Below the pieces are notes generated by a model that saw only the letters and a program-made list of their open reading frames with translations, did no database searches and had not been told where the DNA came from. Positions 31,432 through 42,289 of a stretch of 64,000 nucleotides of DNA are shown piece by piece; within the stretch, counting starts at the first letter, position 1, and each line of letters starts with the position of its first letter. Origin of the DNA: Wurfbainia villosa (lineage: Eukaryota > Streptophyta > Magnoliopsida > Zingiberales > Zingiberaceae). A program made the translations under genes and the position numbers. Location of the stretch: contig CM046000.1 in NCBI GenBank assembly GCA_025175895.1, forward strand, positions 65,872,720 to 65,936,719, given 5' to 3'.

Positions 31432-33150
31432 ATGGCAAACAATCAAACACTTAGGGAGCTTGCAGTGCTAGATATTTCCTATCACTCATTGTGTATCCAG
31501 TATCCAGACCTTGATGTAGATTTTGAGTTGCGATATGGAATTATTCATCTTCTGCCTAAATTCAATGGATCAGTTGGTGAAGATCCTACCCGACACCTAC
31601 AGGAGTTCCATACGATTTGCTCCACCATGAAATCGAATGGCATCAGTGAGGAGGATATTAGCTTGAGAGCCTTTTCATTTTCATTAGAAGGAGGAGCAAA
31701 AGATCGGATTTATGCTTTACCACTTGGATCTATTAAATGTTGGGCCAAGATGAAGAGATCATTTCTAGAGAAATATTTTCCAGCTTCACGATCTGCAACT
31801 ATCCAAAGAAGCATCTGTGCAATTCAACAACTATCAGGAGAAACATTGCATGAGTATTGGGAGCGTTTTGAAAAGCTATGTACCAGTTGTCCCTGTAACG
31901 ACCTGGCCCCTATTGGCACCTGGCCCCTATTGGTCGACGACCGTCGCCCCTGTTGGCCCGTCGTTACTCACCTGGTCTTCCCACCCCTGGAAGTGGGTTT
32001 TTGCCTTCCCCAGGATTCGAAGCACCTGGCCCCTATTGGCGGAATTCGGTGACCCCTATTGGTTGATGACCGTCGCCCATGTTGGCCCGTCGTTACTCAC
32101 CTGGTCTTCCCACCCCTGGAAGTGGGTTTTTGCCTTCCCCAGGATTCGAACTCTAGACCTCTAGGCTAAGTACTAAAGTTTATGAATCCCAGGATCACTT
32201 GGTTACCAGGATTCATAAACTTTAGTACTTAGCCTGGAGGTCTAGAGTTCGAATCCTGGGGAAGGCAAAAACCCACTTCGAGTGGGAAGACTGTGAGTAA
32301 CGACGATCAACATGATGATCGACCAATAAGTCGCCAATACTCATTTAGTCATTCTACGAGGGACTACTCCCTATAGATCAATGCATGATTGACGCAGCAA
32401 GTGGGGGAGCACTGGTAAATAAGACACCTAAAGAAGCAAGGGAGCTCATCTCAATTATGGTAGCCAATGCATAGCAGTTTGGGAGTAGACAGTTGTTTAC
32501 CAGAGGGGTGAGTGAGATTCAATGCCCAGAGCAGATAACTAGGAGCTCAAGAATGAATTGCAGGAGCTAACTTCTATGGTTAGACAGATTGCTCTTAAGT
32601 AGGCTCAACAACCATTGATGCAGTCTATTCAGTCAGTGAGTACCTGTGAGATTTGTTCTAGTTCTACTCATTTGACAGATTTTTACCCCATGTTACAACA
32701 AGAGGGAAGTTCTAATCTAATAGATCAAGCAGCAGCAGCCAATGTTTTTCAGCCAAGGTCTCAGTTTTATCAGCTGCAACCTGGGTATAACCAGTATGAT
32801 CCTATGTCTACCACCTACAACCTAGGATGGCGAGATCCCCCAAATTTGAGGTATGAGAATGTGCATCAGCCACAGCAGCAGCAGTTATATCAACCACCTC
32901 GAGCATTTCAGAGACCGTCTATTGTTCATCATAATGCAACTCCAGTTAGAACACAACAGTCTCAGCCTATCAGATCAGAGTCTTCTGTGCAAAAATTAGA
33001 GGAGCTTGTGCAGAAGATACAACAGCAGATGCAACAGATCTAACAATAGATACAACAACAGCAGAGGACGAATACATCCATGCAGAATTTAGAGAGACAA
33101 CTTAGTCAGATAGCGTCCACCATTACTCAGTCTCAGTCACAGGGGTCCAG
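31432..33150 (+). pseudogene. gag: gag of Athila H, interrupted by a foldback insertion
   Basis: 31432-31898 encodes a retrotransposon gag typical of Athila: LPKFNGSVGEDPTRHLQEFH, the WAKMKRSFLEKYFPASR block, and GETLHEYWERFEKLCTSCP. A 0.42-kb insertion then breaks it. After it, from about 32320, the C-terminal part resumes (SFYEGLLPIDQCMIDAASGG, KEARELISIMVANA) with TAG stops at two places where Gln would be expected. 32615-33043 is open, with a damaged zinc knuckle (CEICSSSTHLTDFY) and a Gln-rich tail. Gag would form the virus-like particle; this copy cannot. Confidence 0.85.
31898..32320. mobile_element. Foldback, SINE-like insertion in the gag of H
   Basis: Two direct copies of about 100 bp (31919-32021 and 32051-32150), each ending in CCCCAGGATTCGAA, are followed by a large inverted repeat: arms 32089-32190 and 32209-32304, with a loop of about 18 bases. 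The right arm contains GTTCGAATCC (32247-32256), a match to the RNA polymerase III B-box of tRNA-derived SINEs. It splits the Athila gag between TSCP and the SFYEGL block. It codes for nothing. Exact ends and target duplication are not resolved. Confidence 0.65.
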
Positions 33151-33190
33151 TTAGTTATCTTCACAAACCATTCCGAACCCTAGAGGTAAT

Positions 33191-34205
33191 GTGAGTGCCA
33201 TCACATTGCGGAGTGGTAAGTCTACTTCTGACCCAGTTGCATCTGTTCCAGTGCCAATTCCAGACCCAATATGTGAGGAGCAGAGAGATGTTTCACGAAC
33301 CATATCGGACACCTCAATACCTTTACCATTTCCTCAGAGCCCAGTACCTTCAAGAAGAAACACCGATGCAGACAAGGCAGAGGAACTTCAGGAGATTGTG
33401 GATACATTTAGTAAGGTGGAAGTGAACATTCCATTGTTGAGAGCCATCAAGCACATCCAAAAATATGCCAAGTTCCTGAAGGATTTGTGCATTCATAAGA
33501 GGAAGCTTAAGGGGAATGAGTTGGTCAACATGGGGAAGAATGTATCAAGTATGATTCAGCCAATACCTCAGAAGTGCAAGGATCCGATAGTATTTACTAT
33601 GCCATGTGTGATTAGAGACAACACTTTTGGAGATGCTATGCTAGACCTAGGAGCTTCCATTAATGTTATGCCAAAGTCTATTTTTCAGGCACTTGTATTG
33701 GTCCACTGGAGTTGTTATACAATTGGCCAACTGCAGTTTTGCACATCTAGCAGGAGTGATAGAAGATGTATTAGTCAAGGTAAAAGAGTTAATTTTTCCA
33801 GTGGATTTCTATATTTTGGATATGGAGGGGGATGCAACTTTTGGCCAACCTCCACTGATTCTTGGACGACCGTTCCTGAAGACTGCAAGGACAAAAATTG
33901 ATGTACATGCAGGAACGCTTACTATGGAGTCTGGAGACACAGTTGTTCAGTTCAGCATTCCAGATGCAATGAGATATCCCATTGAGGATCATTCACTCTT
34001 GAGCATAGACGTGCTGGATGAGTTAGATTGTGAGGAGGCTGAGCATTTTGACACAGATTGGGTGAGCATGTTTAACAATTCAGAAATTTCATTGGGAGAC
34101 ATTGGTTGTGATGCAGGTGATGCAAAGTATGATGTTGGTGGCTTAGATTTACTTTGTGAGGCTATTTTTGCTAAGGAAATAGAGATATCTATAGTTGAAG
34201 TTTGA
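33191..34205 (+). pseudogene. pol: Protease region of Athila H (frameshifted)
   Basis: 33191-33901 begins ITLRSGK, the usual Athila motif after gag, then IPLLRAIKHIQKYAKFLKDL, then the aspartic protease centre LDLGASINVMPKSI (33640-33681; the usual Asp-Leu-Gly-Ala-Ser is intact). A frameshift near 33690 moves the rest to 33735-34205, which holds GVIEDVLVKVKELIFPVDFY, ILGRPFLKTARTKIDV and a long C-terminal linker. The enzyme would cut the polyprotein. Confidence 0.85.
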
Positions 34206-34223
34206 TCAGAAAGATTTATTCCG

Positions 34224-35290
34224 ATGGCTGTTCAACCACCTAGAATGGAATTGAAGTCGTTGCCTGAGCACCTTAAGTATGCATACTTAGGTGAAGACAA
34301 GCAGAGACCTATCATTATTGCCCGAGATCTGGAGCCAGAGCAGGAGCAACGTCTGCTAGATCTTCTCAGGCAACATCAGAAAGCTATCGGGTGGACGATT
34401 GATGATATACTCGGTATTAGCCCTACCTTGTGTATTCACCGAAATTTCTGAGAGGACGACATAAGGCCAGTGAGGCAACCACAGTGTAGACTGAACCCAC
34501 TTATATCAGAGGTTGTCAAGACAGAGATAACCAAGCTTCTTCAAGCTGGTATCATATACCCCATCTCCGACAGTCAGTGGGTCAGTCCCGTACATGAGGT
34601 GGCAAAGAAATCTAGTATCACCATGGTAGCGAACTGACATGATGAGATGATCCCCACACGATTGTAGAATGCATGGAGAGTCTATATTGATTATCGCAAG
34701 CTGAACCAGGCCACCGGGAAAGATCACTCCCCCCTGCCATTTATTGATCAAATGTTGGAGAGGCTTGCAGGGAAGTCTTATTATTGCTTCTTGGATGGCT
34801 ACACAGGCTATTTTCAGATTCTCATAGCGCCAGAAGATCAAGAAAAGACTATCTTCACATGCCCATTCGAAACTTTCACTTACTGACGTATGTTATTTGG
34901 ACTCTGCAACGCTCCAGGTACCTTCCAGCAGTGTATGGTAAGCATCTTTTTTGATCTATTAGAACATTGCATGGAAGTATTCATGAATGATTTTACAGTA
35001 TATAGCACCTCATTTGATACCTATTTGGATAGTTTGTCATGAGTGTTACATAGGTGCATAGAGACTGACCTGGTATTGAATTATAAAAAATGTCATTTCA
35101 TGGTTACACAAGGCATAGTTTTAGGTCATATAGTCTCTAGGAAGGGTATTGAAGGAGATCCTGCAAAAATAGATACTATTTCTTTGTTATCTTACCCCGC
35201 ATGCATGCGGGAAGTGCATCTTTTCTTGAACATGGAGGATTCTACAGGCGATTCGTCAAAAATTTCAGCAAGATTGCCCTTCCCTGGTGG
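34224..35290 (+). pseudogene. pol: Reverse transcriptase of Athila H, truncated
   Basis: 34224-34451 encodes the N terminus (LKSLPEHLKYAYLGEDKQ...IGWTIDDILGISPTLCIH). After a stop come LNPLISEVVKTEITKLLQAG, YRKLNQATGKDHSPLPFIDQ and MLFGLCNAPGTFQQCM. The catalytic motif FMDDF is FMNDF (34980-34994), so one metal-binding Asp has become Asn. The domain stops after LGHIVSRKGIEGDPAKID and a degenerate SKI region near 35280. RNase H and integrase are absent. Confidence 0.85.
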
Positions 35291-36877
35291 ATTGACATTT
35301 ACCCGACTTGAGGGGAGTTTGTTCCTCTTCACTTATTTCTTTTTGTACATACGCACTTTCCTTTCGTAGTTCTAATCCACAGTTTTGTTTCTTTCATGAG
35401 TTTTGAATAATCGATTCTTGGATTTTATCGGATATCGAGTTCAATTTCGTAAGCATTCTTAACCGAGTCTTCGATGTCATAAAAGATAGTTAAGTTTGGT
35501 TGTCTAACCTTGAGGTCCATTTGATAGGATTGACTATATTGATTGCATTTGGTTACTTGTGTGGTGTTGAATTTAATTTTGATAGACTAAGCTTGATTAT
35601 TTCATACACTCAGTGAGGATTTGAGACTTCATGATTATTTCCCTTGTATGTGGGTAGCACTCATGATTGTTAACACTTTAGAACTTGCTTTGCTCCTTGT
35701 CGAGATCACATTACCATAAGTTGCATGATTATGATGAAGGCCACTTTATTATTCTTTGTTGATACTCTTCTGATACATGTGCTCTTAATGAATATACTCT
35801 TCCATGTAGATAGACATTGCTTGTATTTTTTCATTTCTCCTTCTTCTATGACATATCTTGTTATTCTTTTGTTGTTGAGACATTTGAACTTTATCATGTT
35901 GAATCTATTGCTCGAGATGGTCAAATTTAAGTGTGGGGGAGGAAATGATTGGGAGAGTCATAGTTGAGGATTTATTGTAGAAAGGCTAGATTTAAATGGT
36001 GCATGAGTGAACCATGCTGGATCACCATGGTTGAGCCATGTTTTATTTGACTATGAGTGTGTATTTGCATTGAAAGGCCATTAAGAAAAGAGCACGTCAT
36101 AAAAAAAATGAAAAAAACTGATTCAAAAAGAAAAAAAAAGAAAAAAATAATAATTCTTGATGTTAGGGTGCCCATAAAAAAAATTGAAAAATACTGACTT
36201 GAAAAAAAAAAAGTGGATATTTTTAGATGACGTGCTATTTTCTTGAATGGAGAATGATTCTTGTTGATGAGCTTTATTTATTTCTTGCATGAGATGTACA
36301 AGTGTATGTTTCTTATGGATGAACATGGATGTGGAGAACGATAATGGTTGTTAGTTTTGAGAATGAAAGGAGATGTGCATGGGCATTGTTTCATTGAATG
36401 CAACATGATAATATTTCAATTGCCTCTGGTCTTCATTGCTTTCTGTTCCTATATTTGTGCCATTCTTATATCTTGTGCTTGTTCTTCATTGCAATTCTTG
36501 AAAATTCTTCTGAATCATGCATTCATGTAGTTGAAGTGGTAGAGAGTAGGAAATAAGCAAGCATATAGTAGTGTAACATCTTGAGTAGCTTTGAGTGAGG
36601 TTTACCTTCATAATGCTTATGAGAATGAGAGCCACCTTTATTGATCTAGTAAGGTTTATCATTCTTGGTCTATTTAGGATTTATTAAAGCCACCATACTT
36701 GTTAACTAATGCAAGAACCAAGTTCATGAATGTCGTGATTTTTGTGGATTGACAACCCTAAGTAACTACCTTTTTCGATTTTCACGATATTAGGAGGAAT
36801 TGCTTGGGGAAAATGGATTTGATTATTTGTCATTTTTGATACTTGCCCGAGACGTGCAAGAATAAGTGTGGGGGAAT
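35291..36877 (+). other. 3' non-coding region of Athila H
   Basis: 1.6 kb without a supported frame, including an A-rich tract (36096-36215) and the purine tract before the 3' LTR. Full Athila elements have integrase and sometimes an extra frame between reverse transcriptase and LTR; neither is recognisable here. Confidence 0.65.
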
Positions 36878-38127
36878 TAATAACTCATATTTTGATGCAT
36901 TATTTTGATTCATTCCTTAACATTTTAATCCACTTGTATGCTTAATTCATCGTATTTATCATGTATTACGAGCATTGGATTAATTTAGCACCTTAATGCA
37001 AACATATGCTAATTTGATGTCGTTAGCACTAATTGTTGTATACTTTGTTTTTGTAGGGGATGTCAAGTGAAAATTGGGGATTTTACTGTAGCAAAATACT
37101 GTAGCAGCGTATTGTAGCTACAGTGAAATCGCTATAGCAGCGCGGGGAAAGATTAGAACACCACACGGCTTGGCCATGTCTTTTGGCATGGCGTGGTATT
37201 GTAGATACAGTAAAATCACTATAGGTATAGTGAAATTAATGTAGCAATTTATTGTAGCAGCAGAAATTTTCTTGCACAGAACTACACACGGCCTGACCAT
37301 GTCTTTTGGCACGACCATGTCGCGGTGAAAAAGCCTCATTTGGATGGCTATAAAATGGATTTTTGGGGGTTTTGAGGGCATCTTCTCCACTTTAAAGCCC
37401 TAGCACAAGCCATCACAACCCTCCACTGACCTTTCTTCATCGGATTCGACGAAGAACCACTCCATTGGAATAATCCGACGATATTCTCCACCTTCTAGAC
37501 GACTATCATCTTCTCTTGTGGTTTCACGGAGGAGTTCCGCCTCGACGACATAATCCAAGCTTCATCGGATTCTAGAGAGCAAGGAGTCACCACCAAGCTT
37601 CTAGATTTGGGAGTTTGCATCATCTTCGCCATTCATTTTGCTTCAGAGACTCGATTGAGCTTCGTCGAACATAGTTGAAGTATTCTGTCCATTATTCGGG
37701 CAAATCTTTATGGAATTATCATTTACTTCATTTTGTTGATTGTTACATTTACTTTATAGTTTTCAATTCTTTTACATTCAAAATTGGATGAATTTTCAGT
37801 TGTGTAGTTGTTGAGTTATTTTTCATTGAATGTGTTTGATGAATTGCTTCTCATATTAGCCTTTACTTCAAGTGCATTTAATTGTTAGTTACAGAATTTA
37901 CCTTTATTGTTATAGTTTATTTCTTTAATTCCTATTATCTTGTGTAGTTGCATAATCCTTAAATCCAAACCCCCATCATATTAAGGAAAACCATTACTCT
38001 AAAGCTGACTTACACTGTTACCTTCCTTGGGAGATGATCTGGGACATTCCCTGTGCTACTTTGGCATAGAGAGGGTTTGGTAATTAAATAGATAGTAGCA
38101 ATTCATCGTCATTGCACTCCATTATCA
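36878..38127 (+). repeat. 3' LTR of Athila H
   Basis: Matches the two-part 5' LTR throughout. The first two bases are TA instead of TG. It contains ACTGTAGC repeats (37083-37262), CACACGG and GACCATGTC half-sites, and a TATA box (TATAAAA, 37349-37355). It ends CTCCATTATCA. Confidence 0.88.
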
Positions 38128-38132
38128 ATGGA

Positions 38133-39135
38133 TAGAAGGCTTAGGTCTAGGCTAAGGGTGGTCTAGAAAGTATGAGGACATCATAACTTGGTGTTAAATC
38201 TCATATTTGAGGTTTGTCAGTCGACTGGGGTTATGGACCAGTCGACTGGTCAATTGTTATGACACTTGGCAGCCTAGTCGACTTGTAGCAGTCGACTGGG
38301 ATTATGGCCAATCGATCGCTAGGGGTCGACTGGCGTTCGACTGTGTTAAAACATCCTTGGTAGTCAACTGCCATGTTATGGCAGTCCACTAGCATTGAGC
38401 AGCCGACTGCCATGAAGGGGCAGTTGACTGCTGGTTTGGTCGTGAGCACAGAACGCTTGGTATCCGACTTGGCTGTCAGCTATGACCTTAGTAGTCGACT
38501 AATGGTTTATGACAGTCGACTTCTAGTGAATCTGCTAGAATTTTTCCAGCGTGGATCGAGTCATTATGAGACAACGATACTGTTGGCAGTCGATTGGGGC
38601 CTTATGGCAGTCGATTGCTAGGCTAAAATTTAGGTCGCGAGGAGGCTTGAAAGTAGCTCGACGGGAGAGATTTCAGTAGTGATTTCTTGGGCATTTTGAG
38701 GTGATTTGTTGGTGCAAATCAAGGTCTTCAAGCATGGTTCAAGCAATCAACAAGCAAGCATCCAAAGCAATAGTTGTAAAGTTTTCTTTATGTTATTTTG
38801 CGTATTTCATTTATATTTGCTTGTTTATTTCGTGTATTACTGTTGTAATCATTGTAAGTGGTTTCTCTGCCTCCAACTTGTTATCAAGAAGGAGTATTAT
38901 TGATTAGTGGTGGTGTTGGCATCGCTAGAGCTCATTCGAGCTCAATCTGTGGAGTAGGAACCCTACGATTCCGAACGACGTTATATCTTTGTGTTGTGAT
39001 TGTATTTGTGCATTTTGTATTATATTATTTCAATTTCCACTACGCACTAATATATTTGTAGCAAGCACGATCGAATTTCTTCAAGCGAGGAGAACACACC
39101 ATTCACCCCCTCTAGCGCTTACAGACATTCCAACA
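38133..39135 (+). repeat. 5' LTR of G, second part
   Basis: Resumes TAGAAGGCTTAGGTCTAGGC exactly as E at 44572. It has many AGTCGACT sites (38217-38610) and ends with a TTCACCCCCTCTAGCGC block and ATTCCAACA. The place where E has CTATAAAAGGAGCTCG (44990) reads GAAAGTAGCTCG here (about 38650), so the TATA box is lost. Confidence 0.85.
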
Positions 39136-39137
39136 AT

Positions 39138-39149
39138 TGGTATCAGAGC
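39138..39149 (+). promoter_or_regulatory. Primer-binding site of G
   Basis: TGGTATCAGAGC, perfect complement of the initiator tRNA-Met 3' end, two bases after the LTR. Confidence 0.9.
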
Positions 39150-39198
39150 TAGGAGCTCTTCTACGGATTAACACCTGGGAGCAAAAAAGATAGAGGAG

Positions 39199-40853
39199 AT
39201 AGAGCTTGAAGAGAAATTGGGATGGGTCATCAACACTCCAATTCCATACGTGCTCTGTGGACGAGAATGCTTCAATTCATGGAAGGGAAGGATTGAAGAC
39301 TTCATTATGATGAGGGACTTTGAAGAATGGTCTGCCCTAATGGAAGGATTCGATTATCCAAGAGAGCCAAAGGGTGGTTTCCTCAAAATGAAGAAGTTGA
39401 CCGAGGAACAAATCCAAGAATTCGAGAAAAACAAGAAGGTAATAAAATTCTTGATTGATTTGATTCCTAAAAACATTTTGTGTAATTTTGGTGAATACAA
39501 GGATGGCAAGGAGCTTTGGAGTGAGTTGGCAAAATATCATGAAGACCCATCATCGGTTCAATTGGACAAGGAGACTGAAGAAGCAAGCTCTTCCTCACAA
39601 GAAAGTGAGGATTCGAAAGTTGATAGGGAATCAACATTCGGATTGGTAGAGGAGGAAGAAGTGGAAGAAGCCTCCACCTCTAGGATTGAGGGGGAGGATA
39701 TTAGGTCACCTTCCATGCCAGAGCAAGAGCAAGAAGATCTAGTTACCTCTGGTTGGGAAGATGAAGAAGTCCAAAATTCCACCACCATTGACCTAGGTAA
39801 CTCAAGCAATTTAGTTAAAAATAAAAATTATAAAATTTATTTTGAGTGTAGGGAATATGGGCCCTATAAGAGCAAGTGCCCTAAGAAAGTCAAGAAAAGT
39901 CAATCGACACCAAAACCTCAAGAAGAGTCAAAGGATGTCGGAGCCCCAATAAGGAAAAGCAAGGAGCATGTAGTTTGCTTCAAGTGCAATCAAAGGGGGC
40001 ATAATAGGAGACAATGGCCTAGGGGAGGAAGAAAGTCCAAGAAGGAGCATCATATGTAGAGGGAGCTTCTAAAGCGAACCCTAAGATAAAATTTAATAAT
40101 GCACCTTTCTTATTTTATAATAAGCATGCTAGGAGTAATCTTGCTATTGTTCATGAAAGGCATGCTAGAAATAATAAATTTTATTGTCTAGGGGATAAGA
40201 GTTGTAACTTTAGAAATAAGGAGAAATTTGAGACTAATGTCCCTAAAACAATCCTATTTAGGGAAATAATTAAGAAGATATAGAGTCATCTAGGCATTAA
40301 TCCCAAGGACCATAGACATATGCCTAGAAAGAACAAATCTACTCCAAGAAAAAATGGACCCACAAAATTAGGAAAATTAGAATTTGAAAATCAAGTTTTG
40401 AGATCAAAACTTGAGAAGATGGAGAAGACCCTTGTAAGAATGACAAATTCAATTAAGCAGTCAAATGGTCAAAACCTAGGGTCTAGGAAGCAAGGCTCAT
40501 CCAAGGGAAAAAAAAGGTTTGGGTCACAAACCTAAGCCCAAGGAGACCTACCATAGGGTTCCATTCGATTATGAAACTCAATCTAGGTCTATGAGAGCCA
40601 AGGTTACTAGAGAAGTTATCCCTAAGGTTAACCATGGCAAGTGCCTAGTGGATAAGGTTTCGAAAAAACCTAAGGAAGCCACCAAGAAGGTTACAAGGGG
40701 AGTTACCCCTAGAGTTAACCTAGGCAAGAACCAAATGACCAAGGCTTCTAAGCCTAGGAGGGATCTAGGGAAGTTATTCTTAAGGAATACCTAGTAAACC
40801 CAAGGAGCTCCAATAGGTATTGGGTTCCTAGGAGCGTAATCGATTCACGCTAA
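39199..40853 (+). pseudogene. gag: gag of element G (start codon lost, frame breaks)
   Basis: The homologous start codon is ATA (39199-39201) where E has ATG; the first Met now lies at 39217. The frame to 40059 encodes the UBN2-like N terminus (INTPIPYVLC...FLIDLIPKNILCNFGEYKDG), an acidic Ser/Glu linker, and two zinc knuckles. The first reads FECREYGPYKSKC, with the first Cys and the His lost; the second reads CFKCNQRGHNRRQW, with the last Cys lost. Stops follow at about 40060 and 40280. 40320-40535 holds the LGKLEFENQVLRSKLEKMEK coiled coil and 40519-40794 the basic tail. It ends TAA at 40851-40853. Confidence 0.85.
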
Positions 40854-42289
40854 ATGGGTTAGGTTGTGTCAACTTGAATTGGTGGGGTAGTTAACCTAAT
40901 CATAGATATGTTGTCACTTTTTAGATCATTTTCAAGGTTATGGGTACCTTGGAAATAAGAGTGGATGTTAATCCTAAAGGATTTTAGGATGTGCCAACAG
41001 AATTTGAGAAGTTGAAAAATTGACACAATTTAGGTTTAGAGATCTTGGTGTGCAATTTTGGGTTTTTGGCACATTTGGGAGATAAGCGTTATTATGGAAA
41101 AATGAATTTAATCCTAACAAATGGCAACTAATATTAAAATTTAGGTATTCTTATGCCTTATATTTTATTTGCTATGCCTTGATTGCCATATAACATATCA
41201 TGACATCCTATTTCTTTTAAATCATATAAAATGTCATGATCATGTTTAAGTTTAGTTTTTATGTTATGTATGTTTAGATTTAATCATATGCCATGACATC
41301 ATGATTATTGGCACATGTTTATGCTATCATTTATGCCATAATCATCATTCATGCATTTAATTTGATTAAAATTGATTTAAGGACAATGACATGATTTGAA
41401 GTCCCATGTATAAGGGAATCAAATAGTGTTGTCTTAGAAAAATACATGAGACCTTAGATTAGGAGAACAAAAACTCACATCTCACATCACATTGACTTGT
41501 GTGTTTTCATACACTCTAGATACATATGAGATGTTAGGAAATGAGTTAAGTTTAAGGTGCATAGTCTTGCATCTAGATGAACTCAAACTCATCATATACC
41601 ATGGGTGGATCATGGGGAAAGCTAATGTGCAAGTCATGTGCATTGAGCTCATTGATCATGATCCAATATAGGTTTTTAAAAATATTTTAAAATCATTTTG
41701 GAAAACCTTGGTGTACTCTATCTTTTGATAGAAATCACCATTGATAGGGTTGATACAAAGTAGGGCCAAAACATTGAAATTTTCAATGGTTTTGAACTTT
41801 GTGTCAATCTCTCATTTTAATGGGTATTTTATTTTTCAAATATTTTTCACCCATGTTGATTGACATAAGTATTATACATATGAATTTTCATGATTTTTGT
41901 GTTATGTATAATTACTTATGATTTTATAAAAATAATTTTTGATTTCTGCAATTTACAGATATCAATCCACTACCGCTTGAGGGTAGTCGACTGATGTATA
42001 GGAAAGTCGACTGTTGACTGAAAGAGTCGATTGTCAGACCTGATTTCGGGTAAACAAGATTTGTTTAGCCTGATTTTAGCTATGTTAGGTTACCCTAATT
42101 GCTCCTAACCCTATGATATGCTTTTGAAAGCATTTGAAAGAATGAAAATCCATTGGATATGGATTAGGAGATTTGTTTAGGGTGTGTATCAATTTTAAGG
42201 TTTGTGTATGTTTGAGTTTGAACTTTTGACCTTAATTTTGATGGTTTAGTGTTCCTATTGGCTTAGGGACTCTCTAAGGATATTGTTAG
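40854..42289 (+). other. AT-rich 3' non-coding region of G
   Basis: 1.4 kb collinear with E 56511-57960 (for example AGGATGTGCCAA, TTTTTGGCACA, CATGACATCATGATTAT and GGTTTAGTGTTCCTATTGGC). No pol motif in any frame. It holds a few AGTCGACTG sites near 41975-42030; the matching part of E (57640-57720) has CGATCG-type sites instead. Confidence 0.7.

Larger units (their letters stand above)
27790..38127 (+). mobile_element. Athila-type Gypsy element H (plus strand), with nested insertions
   Basis: Its LTRs are 27790-31179 (carrying a solo Copia LTR) and 36878-38127. Inside are an Athila-like gag, an aspartic protease (LDLGASINVMP) and part of a reverse transcriptase. RNase H and integrase are missing. 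The primer region after 31179 (TTTTTGGTCTCGTTGCCGAG) resembles the Asp-tRNA site of Athila/Tat elements; the purine tract is AAGTGTGGGGGAAT (36864-36877). The target duplication has decayed: GTGGC (27785-27789) against ATGGA (38128-38132), but the G LTR continues perfectly after it. Confidence 0.88.
27335..42289 (+). mobile_element. Gag-only Sirevirus-like element G (plus strand), 5' LTR interrupted by Athila H
   Basis: The 5' LTR is 27335-27789 plus 38133-39135 (about 1458 bp without H). It is followed by a perfect initiator Met-tRNA primer site, a decayed gag (39199-40853) and about 1.4 kb of AT-rich non-coding sequence. At 42290 another LTR (X) intervenes, at the place where E begins its purine-tract region (57950). 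No pol motif is seen. The 3' LTR is not in the window. Confidence 0.82.

Noticed and set aside
32247..32256. Possible tRNA gene around the GTTCGAATCC box
   Set aside because: No acceptor stem, anticodon arm or clear A-box can be drawn; the box lies in a long inverted repeat, so a SINE-like origin fits better.
35706..36530. Short frames in the 3' part of Athila H, checked for an envelope-like gene
   Set aside because: All short, AT-driven, on both strands, without signal peptide plus transmembrane layout of a credible length.
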